Part shown: positions 7,908 through 18,480 of the stretch, piece after piece
Layout: every line of letters begins with the position of its first letter
Numbering within the stretch: position 1 is the stretch's first letter
Assembly: GCA_003243955.1 (NCBI GenBank)
Contig: QHCE01000080.1
Coordinates: forward strand, 1-57,861
Direction: 5' to 3'
DNA length: 57,861 nt
Source of the DNA: Acidimicrobiales bacterium
GTDB lineage: Bacteria > Actinomycetota > Actinomycetes > Mycobacteriales > QHCE01
Program-made: the position numbers and the translations under genes
Notes under the pieces: model-generated
Database searches by the model: none
Told to the model about the DNA's origin: nothing
The model's input: the letters and a program-made list of their open reading frames with translations, nothing else

Positions 7908-9988
7908 GCGTCGAGTTCCCAGACGAGCTGATAGCTCACGCGCTCACTCGCTACGTTCAGCCTTTTGGTCTAGAGGGAGAGATCGCGCTGGTGACGCTGG
8001 ATAATCAGCGTGACCACACCAAGCCCACCAGTTTCGGCCCCGCTGGGTTGCGCGGCCTGGGTGCGGCACTCGACGCAATCGCAACGCGCACGCCGAGTGT
8101 GCGTGCTATTGCTATTACCGGAAAGCCATACATTTTCGGTGCCGGAGCGGATGTCACTGGCATGCCGACCCTGCGCAGTCAGGAGCAGGTCCGTGAGGTC
8201 GGTCGACTTGGGCACGAAGTCTTCAGCAAGCTACGTGACTCTGCGATACCCACCTTCGCGTTCATTAATGGCCTGGCACTCGGTGGGGCGCTAGAGCTGG
8301 CGTTGCATTGTCACTACCGAACGCTCTCGGGTGGAGCACGCGCCATTGCACTACCTGAATGCTCCATCGGTCTGGTGCCTGGCTGGGGCGGTTCGTGGTT
8401 ACTGCCACACCTGATCGGCCCAGAGCAGGCAATCCGGGTAATTATTGAGCACCCATTGAGCCAAAACCGCATGCTCACATCGCAGCAGGCACATCGGCTC
8501 GGAATCGGCGATGCGCTGTTCGAACCGGCCGACTTTCTGGAACGCTCGTTGGAATGGGCAGTAAGCGTGCTCAATGGCGAGACCGTGATAACGCGCGCCC
8601 CAATCACCGGTGGTCCGGAATGGAACCTTGCCGTGACGGTGGGCCGCAAGATCGTCGACGAGCGGCTGCACGGCGCGGTCCGGGCGCCACTGAAAGCTTT
8701 GGAGCTGCTACAACTGGCGAGCACCGCCGGTTATGCCGAGAGCGCGGAAGCCGAGACGCAGGCACTTGCCGAGCTGCTCATGGGTGACGAGTGCCGGGCA
8801 AGCCTGTACGCGTTCAACCTGGTGCAGCACCGTGCGAAGCGTCCAGTCGGAGCACCGGCCGCTTCGCTCGCTCGTTCGGTCACCAAGGTAGGCGTGGTGG
8901 GAGCCGGGCTGATGGCAACCCAGCTGGCCGTGCTGTTTGCGCGCCGCATGTTAGTGCCAGTGGTGATGACCGACATAAACCCCGAGGCGCTGGCCGCTGG
9001 TGTGGCCCGTGCCCATGCTGACATCGACAGGCTCGTCGAGAAGAAACGGCTGAACAGCATTGCCGCATCGCGGATCAAGCGCTTAATCAGCGGCTCGGCG
9101 GACCGAAGTGACTTCGCCGATGCCGATCTGGTGATCGAGGCGGTGTTTGAGGAGCTGGATATCAAGCGGCAGGTCTTCACCGAGCTTGAAGAGATCGTGA
9201 CACCCGAATGCGTACTGGCCACGAACACCTCCTCGCTCTCGGTGAGCGCTATGGCTGAGCAGCTTCGGCATCCGCAGCGAGTCGTAGGGCTGCACTTTTT
9301 CAATCCCGTCGCCGTGCTACCGCTGGTGGAAGTGATCCGCGGCGAACACACCGATGACGCAACGCTAGCCACGGCATTCGCGGTGGCTCAACAGTTGAAG
9401 AAGTCCCCGGTTGGCGTGCGGGACGCCACCGCGTTCGTAGTGAATCGGGTGCTGTTGCGCTGCATGAATGAGGTCCTTGCCGCGATCGATTCCGGCACGG
9501 ACGTCGCAACAGCCGATTCCGCACTCAACCCGCTAGGCCTACCGATGTGCCCGCTTGCCTTACTGGATCTGGTCGGGTTGCCGGTCGCCCTACATGTATT
9601 GCAGAGCCTGCATGGTTCTTTCAGCGAGCGATTTCCTGTGTCAGCGACGCTGCGCCGTGCGGTAGATCTGGGCAAAACTTCGCTGCTGACCTGGCGAAAT
9701 GGTGTGCGGCACCTGGATCCAGATCTAGTCACTGCCGAGCGTGTCTCTGAGGCCCTTACTTCTGACCAGCTCCGTGATCGGGTGTTGGTGGCACTAGCGC
9801 AGGAAATAGGGCTGATGCTCGACGAACAGGTGGTGAGCGAAGCCGCCGATATCGACCTGTGCATGCTGCTGGGCGCGGGCTGGCCGTTTTACCTCGGCGG
9901 CATCACACCGTACCTGGACCGCACCGGTATCTCCGAGCGAGTTATCGGCCGGCGGTTCCTTCCCGCTGGTGTGGCCACCGCCCCATAG
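7904..9988 (+). CDS. FadB-like enoyl-CoA hydratase/3-hydroxyacyl-CoA dehydrogenase
   Basis: Bifunctional beta-oxidation enzyme, 694 aa. The N-terminal crotonase domain (about residues 1-280) has the oxyanion-hole segment GKPYIFGAGADVTGM and FINGLALGGALELALHC with the catalytic Glu region. The NAD-binding domain starts at KVGVVGAGLMA (about 325). The motif VVGLHFFNPVAVLPLVEV follows, and two C-terminal 3-hydroxyacyl-CoA dehydrogenase repeats end in GGITPYLDRTG. It starts four bases inside the thiolase stop. Its last seven codons (RFLPAGV) are duplicated 0.94 kb downstream, marking an insertion. Confidence 0.94.
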   Translation: MSVEFPDELIAHALTRYVQPFGLEGEIALVTLDNQRDHTKPTSFGPAGLRGLGAALDAIATRTPSVRAIAITGKPYIFGAGADVTGMPTLRSQEQVREVGRLGHEVFSKLRDSAIPTFAFINGLALGGALELALHCHYRTLSGGARAIALPECSIGLVPGWGGSWLLPHLIGPEQAIRVIIEHPLSQNRMLTSQQAHRLGIGDALFEPADFLERSLEWAVSVLNGETVITRAPITGGPEWNLAVTVGRKIVDERLHGAVRAPLKALELLQLASTAGYAESAEAETQALAELLMGDECRASLYAFNLVQHRAKRPVGAPAASLARSVTKVGVVGAGLMATQLAVLFARRMLVPVVMTDINPEALAAGVARAHADIDRLVEKKRLNSIAASRIKRLISGSADRSDFADADLVIEAVFEELDIKRQVFTELEEIVTPECVLATNTSSLSVSAMAEQLRHPQRVVGLHFFNPVAVLPLVEVIRGEHTDDATLATAFAVAQQLKKSPVGVRDATAFVVNRVLLRCMNEVLAAIDSGTDVATADSALNPLGLPMCPLALLDLVGLPVALHVLQSLHGSFSERFPVSATLRRAVDLGKTSLLTWRNGVRHLDPDLVTAERVSEALTSDQLRDRVLVALAQEIGLMLDEQVVSEAADIDLCMLLGAGWPFYLGGITPYLDRTGISERVIGRRFLPAGVATAP
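9954..9975 (+). repeat. Direct repeat, fadB 3' end, left copy
   Basis: GGTTCCTTCCCGCTGGTGTG plus GC inside the last codons of fadB. It recurs with one mismatch at 10896-10917. The two copies bound a 0.94 kb segment. Confidence 0.85.
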
Positions 9989-9998
9989 ACGGCCTAGA

Positions 9999-10738
9999 TC
10001 ACTTTTTCCTTGCCCTTACGTTCCGTAAGACTCCTCTTCCGACAGCACTAGCACTAGCTGCCACGGCCGCCACTGCGCTTCGAGCCGAAGACTGTAATGG
10101 AGAGGAGGCTGTGCTTGTGGTGGATGCGTTAAAGGGATTGTCTGCTCCATAGGCCTCCACCACCCTTCGTAGCTGACGTAAGGAGATTTGCGCTGGTGTG
10201 GAATCGGCACCCGTATGGTGGGGTGCAGGGAAAACTGGGGGTCGTACTTGCTCTTTAAGACGGGTGTTCAATGGCCTTTGTGTCAAAAAAGAATTCATGA
10301 TAAGAGCATCTACGTCTCTAATACGCTCCGAAAGTGGATATTCCGCGGAAGGCCTATCTGGGATTTTTGCTGCTGGTTCCGGAGCAGGAGGGCCATATGC
10401 GACCGCATAATTTTGGCGCATTTCTCCAACGAATCCTTCATAACGATCAAAAAAATCTTGCGCTGCGGTTGTATACCCTTTCCGGAAAGGCCGGAAACTT
10501 CTTGGCCCCCGATTTGGCCCGGCTCATATATTCCCCCGGTTTGACTGGGAGCAGATATAGGCCACCCGAGATCCTTTATGGGGGCACCACCGTAATCAGC
10601 TGCATATCTTTCTACAACAAAATCAAGGTCGCCGAGCAAAAGCGTTCGCAGATCCTCGGTCGAAGGGAGGGCCCTAATACCTGCTGCCAGGTTTCTTTGG
10701 GGAGGGAGGCTCTCGCGAGGACGCGTCGGTTGGGTCAT
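9999..10738 (-). pseudogene. Frameshifted gene of unknown function
   Basis: Two overlapping minus-strand reading frames join into one 246-residue protein if one T is added to a run of seven T (10449-10455). The first part starts at the ATG at 10738 with AGGA eight bases upstream and reads ...GIQPQRKIF. The second continues DRYEGFVGEMRQNYAVAYGP... and ends in an Ala/Ser-rich, basic tail (GRGVLRNVRARKK). No family is recognised and there is no signal peptide or membrane segment. The slip site is U UUU UUG, a legal -1 frameshift heptamer, so programmed frameshifting, gene decay or an assembly error are all possible. The gene fills the segment bounded by the fadB direct repeats and is more AT-rich than its neighbours. 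Confidence 0.6.
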
Positions 10739-10895
10739 GCTAGATCCTAACGCTAGTGCAGTAAACACGATTTTTGTGATGTTACATGACGGGTGAATAA
10801 TCTTACGGGAAAACGCGGCATCAATCGCTTTCGTCCCGCCTTTCAGGCTGTATCGCACCCCATTTCGCTACATCCGTGGCAGAATCACCTCTAAA

Positions 10896-10917
10896 GGTTC
10901 CTCCCCGCTGGTGTGGC
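10896..10917 (+). repeat. Direct repeat, fadB 3' end, right copy
   Basis: GGTTCCTCCCCGCTGGTGTG plus GC. Read in the fadB frame, the flanking bases give RFLPAGVASC then a stop, compared with RFLPAGVATAP in fadB. So it is an alternative, diverged fadB C-terminus, not a chance match. Its stop overlaps the mazF stop codon on the other strand. Confidence 0.8.
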
Positions 10918-10923
10918 GAGCTG

Positions 10924-11268
10924 TTAGATATCGATCATTGTGCGTAACACGGCCCGTGTCTGCACCACCTGCTCTGACGTGAGTTCGTAGATAGGGGCGC
11001 TACCGGTGAGTCGATTGGCGGAGACGGTGCGTTGCTGTTCCGTGATTGCATACGCCGGTCGCTTATCGGGTATGTCGATGCGAATCCGGTGCAGCAGGTG
11101 CGGCCTTTCCCGGGTAGTCAGCGGCATAATCGTGAGAACTGTAGAGCGGGTCAACCGCAAGTGGAAATGTGAGGAAACTACAAGCACAGGACGAGCACCG
11201 GCCTGCTCGTGACCGACAACAGGGTCGAGCTTTGCCCACCATATCTGCCAGGGAGCAAACGCTCTCAC
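10924..11268 (-). CDS. MazF/PemK-type mRNA interferase toxin
   Basis: Type II toxin, 114 aa, an endoribonuclease of the PemK/MazF fold. Family features are the N-terminal WQIWWAKLDPVVGHEQAGARPVLVVSS (G-x-E-x-x-x-x-RP), the conserved ITEQQRTVSANRL motif (Gln-Arg-Thr typical of the RNA-cleaving site) and a terminal helix. The GTG start at 11268 overlaps the antitoxin stop (GTGA), as expected for a coupled toxin. The gene ends exactly where the duplicated fadB 3' end lies on the opposite strand. Confidence 0.9.
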   Translation of the reverse strand: MRAFAPWQIWWAKLDPVVGHEQAGARPVLVVSSHFHLRLTRSTVLTIMPLTTRERPHLLHRIRIDIPDKRPAYAITEQQRTVSANRLTGSAPIYELTSEQVVQTRAVLRTMIDI

Positions 11269-11531
11269 GCTGCGGCCTCACTTTCCCAAGGATCCAAGGG
11301 CGCTGCGTCGAGGGCTTCTACTTCGCCCAGCTCTGCCATGTAGTCCGCGTAACCGGCGGGGTCTTCTCGGCGAAACCGTTCCATGGCGGCGAGAGCCTGT
11401 CGTTCCCAGTGCTCATCGGCGAGTAGCTGGAGGGCTTCATCCGCGGTTACCCCGCCGTAGTCCTCAGCCGCAATTTTCATCACACGCTCACGGGTAGCTG
11501 GGCTTACTCGCATCATGGTAGTGGCCGTCAT
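11265..11531 (-). CDS. Antitoxin of the MazF-type module
   Basis: Small acidic antitoxin, 88 aa from the ATG at 11531, which neutralises the adjacent MazF-like toxin and likely represses the operon. The N-terminal MRVSPATRERVMKIAAEDYGGVTADEAL looks like a ribbon-helix-helix-type DNA-binding domain. The C-terminal part (AMERFRREDPAGYADYMAELG) resembles a toxin-wrapping tail. The ORF-track start at 11579 runs through the promoter; 11531 is preferred because TATACT sits exactly six bases upstream. Confidence 0.82.
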   Translation of the reverse strand: MTATTMMRVSPATRERVMKIAAEDYGGVTADEALQLLADEHWERQALAAMERFRREDPAGYADYMAELGEVEALDAAPLDPWESEAAA

Positions 11532-11560
11532 GCTTAAAGTATACGGTGTGTTATACGAAC
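11532..11560 (-). promoter_or_regulatory. Leaderless promoter/operator of mazEF-like operon
   Basis: On the minus strand: TATAAC-ACACCG-TATACT-TTAAGC-ATG. TATACT lies where a -10 box would place the transcription start on the ATG. The duplicated TATAC element could also be an operator for the antitoxin (inference). Confidence 0.5.
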
Positions 11561-11606
11561 CGTCTAGCGCAGCGAGCACTCAACAAGATGGACGCCGATC
11601 CTCATA

Positions 11607-12266
11607 TCATTTTGGTGAGTGCGGCTGGATCGCCAACAACACTCCGGACCGCAGCCGCACCTGGGCCTGCGGCTCGGCAAACTCGTTGCTCACGCCGCGG
11701 CTACTGCCTGGCTCGAGCGCCTCGCCCCGGAGCTGATACCGCAGTCCCGCTGTCTCTACTCCCATGGCAGGACCATGCACTGGAAGCAACGAGACCAGCT
11801 CGCCCACCGCGCCATGTAGCTCTGCCGAGCGGTGAATCACCGTGCATGTCGCTCCGGCGTGGCGCGCCTGGATGTTCAGCCGCGCATAGCGCGGAGCGGC
11901 TACCAGCAGCAGGTTCGCCAGCTCATGGTCGGGGCGACCACCGTACGCCCCAAGCAGCACGACACGCCGCGGCTGAAACTCCAGCGCGGCGTCCAGCGCA
12001 AGTTCAAGGTCGGTGGCATCTTTCTCCGCCGGATATCGCCGGATACTTGCACCAGCGGCAGCGGCGGCATCGAGTGCATCAGCCGGAATCGAGTCAAAGT
12101 CCCCAACGGCGACAGCTACTTTGAGGCCCAGCTCACGGGCGTAGGCAACACCACGATCGGCACCGACCACGATTGCGTTAGCCGGCACGTCGTTCAGGTC
12201 AGCAAGTGAGGGTGGATCGCCGCCGGCGACCACAACAACCGTGATCACCGGCGGCTTCGGATCCAC
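11607..12266 (-). CDS. thiN: Thiamine diphosphokinase
   Basis: Transfers pyrophosphate from ATP to thiamine, making the cofactor thiamine diphosphate used by transketolase and Dxs, both encoded in this window. The family signatures are VVGADRGVAYARELG (about residues 33-47), AVGDFDSI (about 53-60), KDATDLELALDAALE (about 85-99) and LLGAYGGRPDHELANLLL. At 219 aa it is full length. The GTG start at 12266 comes two bases after the tpi stop, so it is probably the last gene of the gap-pgk-tpi unit. Confidence 0.88.
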   Translation of the reverse strand: MDPKPPVITVVVVAGGDPPSLADLNDVPANAIVVGADRGVAYARELGLKVAVAVGDFDSIPADALDAAAAAGASIRRYPAEKDATDLELALDAALEFQPRRVVLLGAYGGRPDHELANLLLVAAPRYARLNIQARHAGATCTVIHRSAELHGAVGELVSLLPVHGPAMGVETAGLRYQLRGEALEPGSSRGVSNEFAEPQAQVRLRSGVLLAIQPHSPK

Positions 12267-12268
12267 AA

Positions 12269-13081
12269 CTACACCAGAACTGTGTGTTCGCTGAACCTGC
12301 AGATTGCGACGAACTCCTCTGCCTGCAAGCTCGCCCCACCCACCAGTGCGCCATCCACGTCGGGTTTAACCATGATGCTGGCGATGTTGCTGGCTTTCAC
12401 TGAACCCCCGTACAGCACTCGGACCGCTTCGCTCACCTGGGTACCGAAGCGCTCATCGATCCGCCTCCGAATGGCGGCGCAGACTTCCTGTGCGTCGTCT
12501 GGCGTCGCGGTTTTCCCGGTGCCAATCGCCCACACCGGCTCATAGGCGATCACCAGCCCGGCGATCTGTTCACCCTTAAGGTGAGCAAGCGATCCGTCTA
12601 GCTGCGCCAGCACATAAGGCACATGCTCACCAGACTCACGTACTTCCAGACCTTCACCCACACATACGATAGGTGTGATCTGCTGCTCGAGCGCGGCCTT
12701 AGCTTTCGCGTTTACCAGCGCATCGTCCTCGGCGTGGTACTGCCGACGTTCAGAGTGCCCCACCACCACATAGCGGCAGTCGAGCTTGGCGAGCATCGCC
12801 GCGCTCACCTCACCGGTGTAGGCGCCAGCGGCATGCGCGGAGACATCCTGCGCACCGTAGCCAAGTAGCAGCCGCTCCCCCGCGATCAGCGTTTGAACAC
12901 TGCGCAAATGCGGGAACGGTGGCAACACAACGACCTCGACATCGGTGAGCTGCCGCTCGTCCAGGCTCAACGCTATCTTCTGCGTCAGCGAGATGGCCTC
13001 GAGGTGGTTGAGGTTCATCTTCCAGTTTCCAGCGATCAGCGGCCGCCGCTCAGTACTAGCTTCTGTGGCTTTAGCCACCAT
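12269..13081 (-). CDS. tpiA: Triosephosphate isomerase
   Basis: Interconverts dihydroxyacetone phosphate and glyceraldehyde 3-phosphate in glycolysis and gluconeogenesis. All catalytic positions are visible: Lys in GNWKMNLNH (about residue 20), His in [10 protein letters not shown] (about 107), Glu plus the flexible loop 6 in [14 protein letters not shown] (about 180), and phosphate-binding [10 protein letters not shown] and GALVGGASL. At 270 aa it is a little longer than usual, with an N-terminal extension of about 14 residues. It follows pgk after a 108 bp gap holding a large hairpin. In relatives tpi is normally followed by secG; here secG lies 33 kb away. Confidence 0.96.
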   Translation of the reverse strand: MVAKATEASTERRPLIAGNWKMNLNHLEAISLTQKIALSLDERQLTDVEVVVLPPFPHLRSVQTLIAGERLLLGYGAQDVSAHAAGAYTGEVSAAMLAKLDCRYVVVGHSERRQYHAEDDALVNAKAKAALEQQITPIVCVGEGLEVRESGEHVPYVLAQLDGSLAHLKGEQIAGLVIAYEPVWAIGTGKTATPDDAQEVCAAIRRRIDERFGTQVSEAVRVLYGGSVKASNIASIMVKPDVDGALVGGASLQAEEFVAICRFSEHTVLV

Positions 13082-13128
13082 CGACTCCCATCCTCAGCAC
13101 ACCCGGTCAATAAGTACCGGCCCTATTT

Positions 13129-13183
13129 TGCCAAGTTAGGAGAAGTTGTGCGGGCACAACTTCTCCTAACTTGGCACTTTTTT
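13129..13183 (+). terminator. 23 bp hairpin with T6 tract between pgk and tpi
   Basis: A perfect stem (TGCCAAGTTAGGAGAAGTTG.../...TTCTCCTAACTTGGCA) with a minimal GG loop, followed on the plus strand by ACTTTTTT. It is an ideal intrinsic terminator, but for plus-strand transcription, while pgk and tpi are on the minus strand. It shares TTCTCCTAACTTGGCA with the 121 bp MITE family. Confidence 0.75.
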
Positions 13184-13189
13184 GACGCT

Positions 13190-15453
<2,264 letters not shown>

Positions 15454-15595
15454 CTATCGGGCGGGGCTACTCCTGCGTTGCCCTGCTTACCGATGCACAC
15501 GGAAGAGTCAGGTGTAGTAGGCGTGGGCACGGTGTTCAACGCGGGTACTGAGCCGTTCGTTACTAAGTCAGCCCGAAAGTAGCTGAATTTGCAGG

Positions 15596-15868
15596 TCAAA
15601 AGGCTGCACCAGTCCAGCTACTTTCGATCTGATTAGTAATCAGGATGGTGTGGGCGTCGTGGTCAAGGCTGTAGATGATGCGCCAGTCGCCTCGTCGAGC
15701 GGCGTAGTGTCCGTGGAGTTCCCAGCGCAGTGGTTTCCCGACTATGGTGGGGCGGTGACGTAGCGAGCTGAGAGTAAATTCGATGACGGCAACGGCGATT
15801 TTTTCCGGAGTGCGGTCTAGGTGCCGCCGGGCCGAGGAGGAGAAACGAATCTGCCACGATTCATCCAT
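15596..15868 (-). CDS. RelE/ParE-family toxin
   Basis: Type II toxin of 90 aa with the RelE fold, expected to cleave ribosome-bound mRNA. It begins WQIRFSSSARRHLDRTPEK, contains PLRWELHGHYAARRGDWRIIYSLDHDAHTI, which matches the usual L-G-x-x-x-x-R-x-G-x-x-R-I-x-Y core, and ends in a short hydrophobic tail. Its ATG overlaps the antitoxin gene by eight bases. It lies between gap and whiA, two genes that stay close in relatives. Confidence 0.88.
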   Translation of the reverse strand: MDESWQIRFSSSARRHLDRTPEKIAVAVIEFTLSSLRHRPTIVGKPLRWELHGHYAARRGDWRIIYSLDHDAHTILITNQIESSWTGAAF

Positions 15869-16160
15869 GAGGGTTGATTACTCGTCCGCTGCGTGCGGTG
15901 AAATCGTTGAGCACCTCACCGAGGCTGGCTGATTCACCTCGCCGGTACTCGACGACGCCGGCGTTGATGTCAGCCAATGCACCTTCTTGGCGAAGGGTGA
16001 CGAGGGTTTCCTCGATGGACTCCCACTCATCGACGCTGACCAACATCGCGGCGGGGTGACCGTTGCGGGTGACCATTACGCGTTGGTGGGTGCGCTCAAC
16101 TTCATCTACGAGCTCACTGAGGTGTGCGCGCGCTTCTTTTATCGGAACCACTACATTCAT
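15861..16160 (-). CDS. Phd/YefM-family antitoxin
   Basis: Antitoxin of 99 aa paired with the RelE-like toxin. The N-terminal Phd/YefM signature is VPIKEARAHLSELVDEVERTHQRVMVTRNGHPAAMLVSVDEWESIEETL. The C-terminal half is the acidic toxin-binding tail. The ATG at 16160 is preferred over the upstream GTG at 16166; TACTAT lies seven bases before it, consistent with leaderless transcription. Phd proteins usually bind their own promoter. Confidence 0.88.
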   Translation of the reverse strand: MNVVVPIKEARAHLSELVDEVERTHQRVMVTRNGHPAAMLVSVDEWESIEETLVTLRQEGALADINAGVVEYRRGESASLGEVLNDFTARSGRVINPHG

Positions 16161-16271
16161 GTACACAATAGTAGCCCTATTGAGGATCGATTACCTAGTA
16201 GGGCTTGTTGTAAGGGCGGCCGGCGAGACGGGGCCTGGCGCCTCTGCCGGGTAGCGCAAAGCCCAGCGGCG

Positions 16272-17252
16272 CTATTGCGCCAACATCTCCGGTGTCACAG
16301 CCGACTCAGTGTCGGCCATGCCAAGATCCCGCGCCCGCCTATCCGCCATGGCCAGCAGCCGCCGGATTCTTCCAGCGATAGCGTCCTTGGTCAGTGGCGG
16401 ATCAGCTAGCACGCCAAGCTCCTCCAACGAGGCTTGGCGATGCTCCAATCGGAGCCGACCAGCGATGAGTAGATGCTCCGGAGCATCGTCTGGTAGTAAC
16501 TCCATGGCCCGCTCCACCCGAGCGGCGGCGGCCACTGCGGCTCGTACTGAACGTCGCAAGTTGGCATCGTCGAAGTTAGCCAATCTATTGGCCGTAGCCC
16601 GCACCTCGCGGCGCATCCGACGTTCTTCCCACGCTAGTACGGCCGAATGCGCACCGATCTGGGTGAGCAGCGCACCGATGGTCTCCCCGTCGCGGATGAC
16701 TACGCGATCAACACCCCGCACCTCACGCGCCTTAGTGGCCACGCCCATCCGGCGTGCGGAGCCCACCAGCGCAAGTGCGGCTTCAGGCCCTGGACAGGTC
16801 ACCTCCAACGCCGACGACCGGCCGGGCTCAGTAAGCGAGCCATGCGCCAGGAAAGCGCCACGCCAAGCTGCGGTAGCGCAACACACTCCGGCTGAAATAA
16901 TCTGCGGTGGCAGCCCCCGCACTGGCCGGCCATGTGCGTCAATGAGACCAGTCTGACGGGCTAAATCGTCGCCGCCTTTAGCGACCCGCACGATGTAACG
17001 CGTATTTTTGCGTAACCCCCCCGGAGCGAGTACCGAAACCTCGCTGGGTCGCCCAAACACTTCAGCGATCTCATTACGCAGCCGCCGGGCCACATTTCCG
17101 GCATCCAGCTCAGCCTCTACCACCACGTGCCCAGCCACAATGTGCAAACCGCCGGAGAAGCGCAGCGCCGCGGCCACTTCAGCCCGGCGACAACACGACT
17201 TGGTGACGCTCACCCGACTCAGCTCGTCCTTGACTGCTTCGGTCATTGCCAC
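16272..17252 (-). CDS. whiA: Sporulation/cell-division regulator WhiA
   Basis: DNA-binding regulator, 326 aa, conserved in Gram-positives. In Streptomyces it acts with WhiB to control sporulation septation, and in non-sporulating relatives it influences division. The N-terminal LAGLIDADG-like half has [18 protein letters not shown] and [17 protein letters not shown]. The C-terminal helix-turn-helix contains [30 protein letters not shown]. Start GTG at 17252; an internal ATG two codons later is also possible. It stands in the conserved uvrC-rapZ-yvcK-whiA order. Confidence 0.95.
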   Translation of the reverse strand: MAMTEAVKDELSRVSVTKSCCRRAEVAAALRFSGGLHIVAGHVVVEAELDAGNVARRLRNEIAEVFGRPSEVSVLAPGGLRKNTRYIVRVAKGGDDLARQTGLIDAHGRPVRGLPPQIISAGVCCATAAWRGAFLAHGSLTEPGRSSALEVTCPGPEAALALVGSARRMGVATKAREVRGVDRVVIRDGETIGALLTQIGAHSAVLAWEERRMRREVRATANRLANFDDANLRRSVRAAVAAAARVERAMELLPDDAPEHLLIAGRLRLEHRQASLEELGVLADPPLTKDAIAGRIRRLLAMADRRARDLGMADTESAVTPEMLAQ

Positions 17253-17285
17253 AGCTAATCACCCACGCCAGCTTAAGAGTCTCCG

Positions 17286-17358
17286 CTGAGCCTATTGTTG
17301 CTCAGCAGACCGAAATTAAACCTATTTTTAGGCCTCAACGCTTTGGCCCTTGAGGCTT
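17286..17358. other. Small hairpins between yvcK and whiA
   Basis: The 151 bp gap has two short inverted repeats: CTGAGC/GCTCAG (17286-17305) and GCCTCAA/TTGAGGC (about 17331-17358). Neither has a good T-tract in the direction of transcription. They may be weak attenuators. Confidence 0.3.
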
Positions 17359-17403
17359 TGCTACCCGGCTGCTTGTGTTCTTTTTCCCCAGCCCCGGGAA
17401 AGG

Positions 17404-18480
17404 TTACTCGCCATCGAAGACAGCTCGGAGTGCGGCCGCGAGCGCAGCGGGGGCATGACGTGCGGTTCCGTCGTTGCGCGCGAGCGGAACCACCATGAGG
17501 TCCGCACCTAGCGCGGCAGTGGCTTCGCGCAGCGCAGGGTCGATCGTCATGGCATTGGCTTCATGACCACCTGCCTGGACAGCGTTATGGCAAGCATCCT
17601 GCCCAGTCAACGGCGTCACCACGGCCGGGTCGGCCAGCACCACGTCCGCTCGGAACTCCGGAGCGTGCTGGCTCAGCGTGTGCAGCAAATCTGCCGTCGA
17701 TAATCCCACGGTTTCTTCATCACCGATCAGGTTTAGTGTCAACAACCGCCGAGCCGAACTCGCCGCAATAGCTGAGCGCAACTCCGGCACCAAGAAATGT
17801 GGCAGCACGCTGGTGAACCATGAACCCGGACCGAAAATCAGCCAATCAGCCTCAGCGATAGCCGCAAGCACTTCTGAGGATGCCGGTGGCTCCAGCGGCA
17901 ATAGCCGAACCTGCTCCACGGTGCCCTTCGTGGTGGCCACGGCAACCTGTCCACGAACCACGCTGACCACGCTAGGCTGACCCGGCTGCGCACCCCGAAC
18001 ATCGGCCTCGATGCGCAGAGGGAGTGACGACATAGGCAGCACCCGACCGCAGGTGTGCAGCATTCGCCCCGCTTGCGCTAACGCCGCAACCGTGGAACCC
18101 ACCACCTCGGTCAAACCAGCCAGTAACAGATTTCCTACCGCGTGACCGCCCAGCTCGCCGTGACCGACGAATCGATGCTGAAACAGCGCCGCTGTCTTGG
18201 CAGATGTCCGGTCCTCACCCGCGAGAGCTACCAAAGCTTGCCGCAAATCTCCGGGCGGCAACATGTCGAACTCGCGGCGAATTCGACCACTGGAACCGCC
18301 ATCGTCGGCGACTGTGACCACGGCAGTGATCTCCATCAGCGGATCCGGAGAGTCATCCAGCTTGAGCCGACGCAGCGCTCGCAGCGACGCGAACAGGCCA
18401 TGTCCGCCGCCAAATGCCACTACACGCCGAACCTCAGACCCCTCGCTGAACTGCTGCTGCGGATTGCTCGGCGAGCTCAC
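17404..18480 (-). CDS. yvcK: YvcK/CofD-like UDP-sugar-binding protein
   Basis: Gluconeogenesis/cell-wall factor of the YvcK family (CuvA in mycobacteria), 358 aa, which binds UDP-sugars and supports envelope growth. It has the glycine-rich RVVAFGGGHGLFASLRALR near residue 20, VTVADDGGSSGRIRREF, PPGDLRQALVALA and LIFGPGSWFTSVLPHFLVPE. The GTG start overlaps the rapZ stop (GTGA). Together with rapZ it links carbon status and cell wall synthesis (family knowledge). Confidence 0.94.
   Translation of the reverse strand: MSSPSNPQQQFSEGSEVRRVVAFGGGHGLFASLRALRRLKLDDSPDPLMEITAVVTVADDGGSSGRIRREFDMLPPGDLRQALVALAGEDRTSAKTAALFQHRFVGHGELGGHAVGNLLLAGLTEVVGSTVAALAQAGRMLHTCGRVLPMSSLPLRIEADVRGAQPGQPSVVSVVRGQVAVATTKGTVEQVRLLPLEPPASSEVLAAIAEADWLIFGPGSWFTSVLPHFLVPELRSAIAASSARRLLTLNLIGDEETVGLSTADLLHTLSQHAPEFRADVVLADPAVVTPLTGQDACHNAVQAGGHEANAMTIDPALREATAALGADLMVVPLARNDGTARHAPAALAAALRAVFDGE

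Noticed and set aside
10310-10858. 182 aa minus-strand ORF as a complete gene
   Set aside because: Its tail after the T7 run loses protein character and a better continuation exists in another frame, so it was merged into the frameshifted gene.
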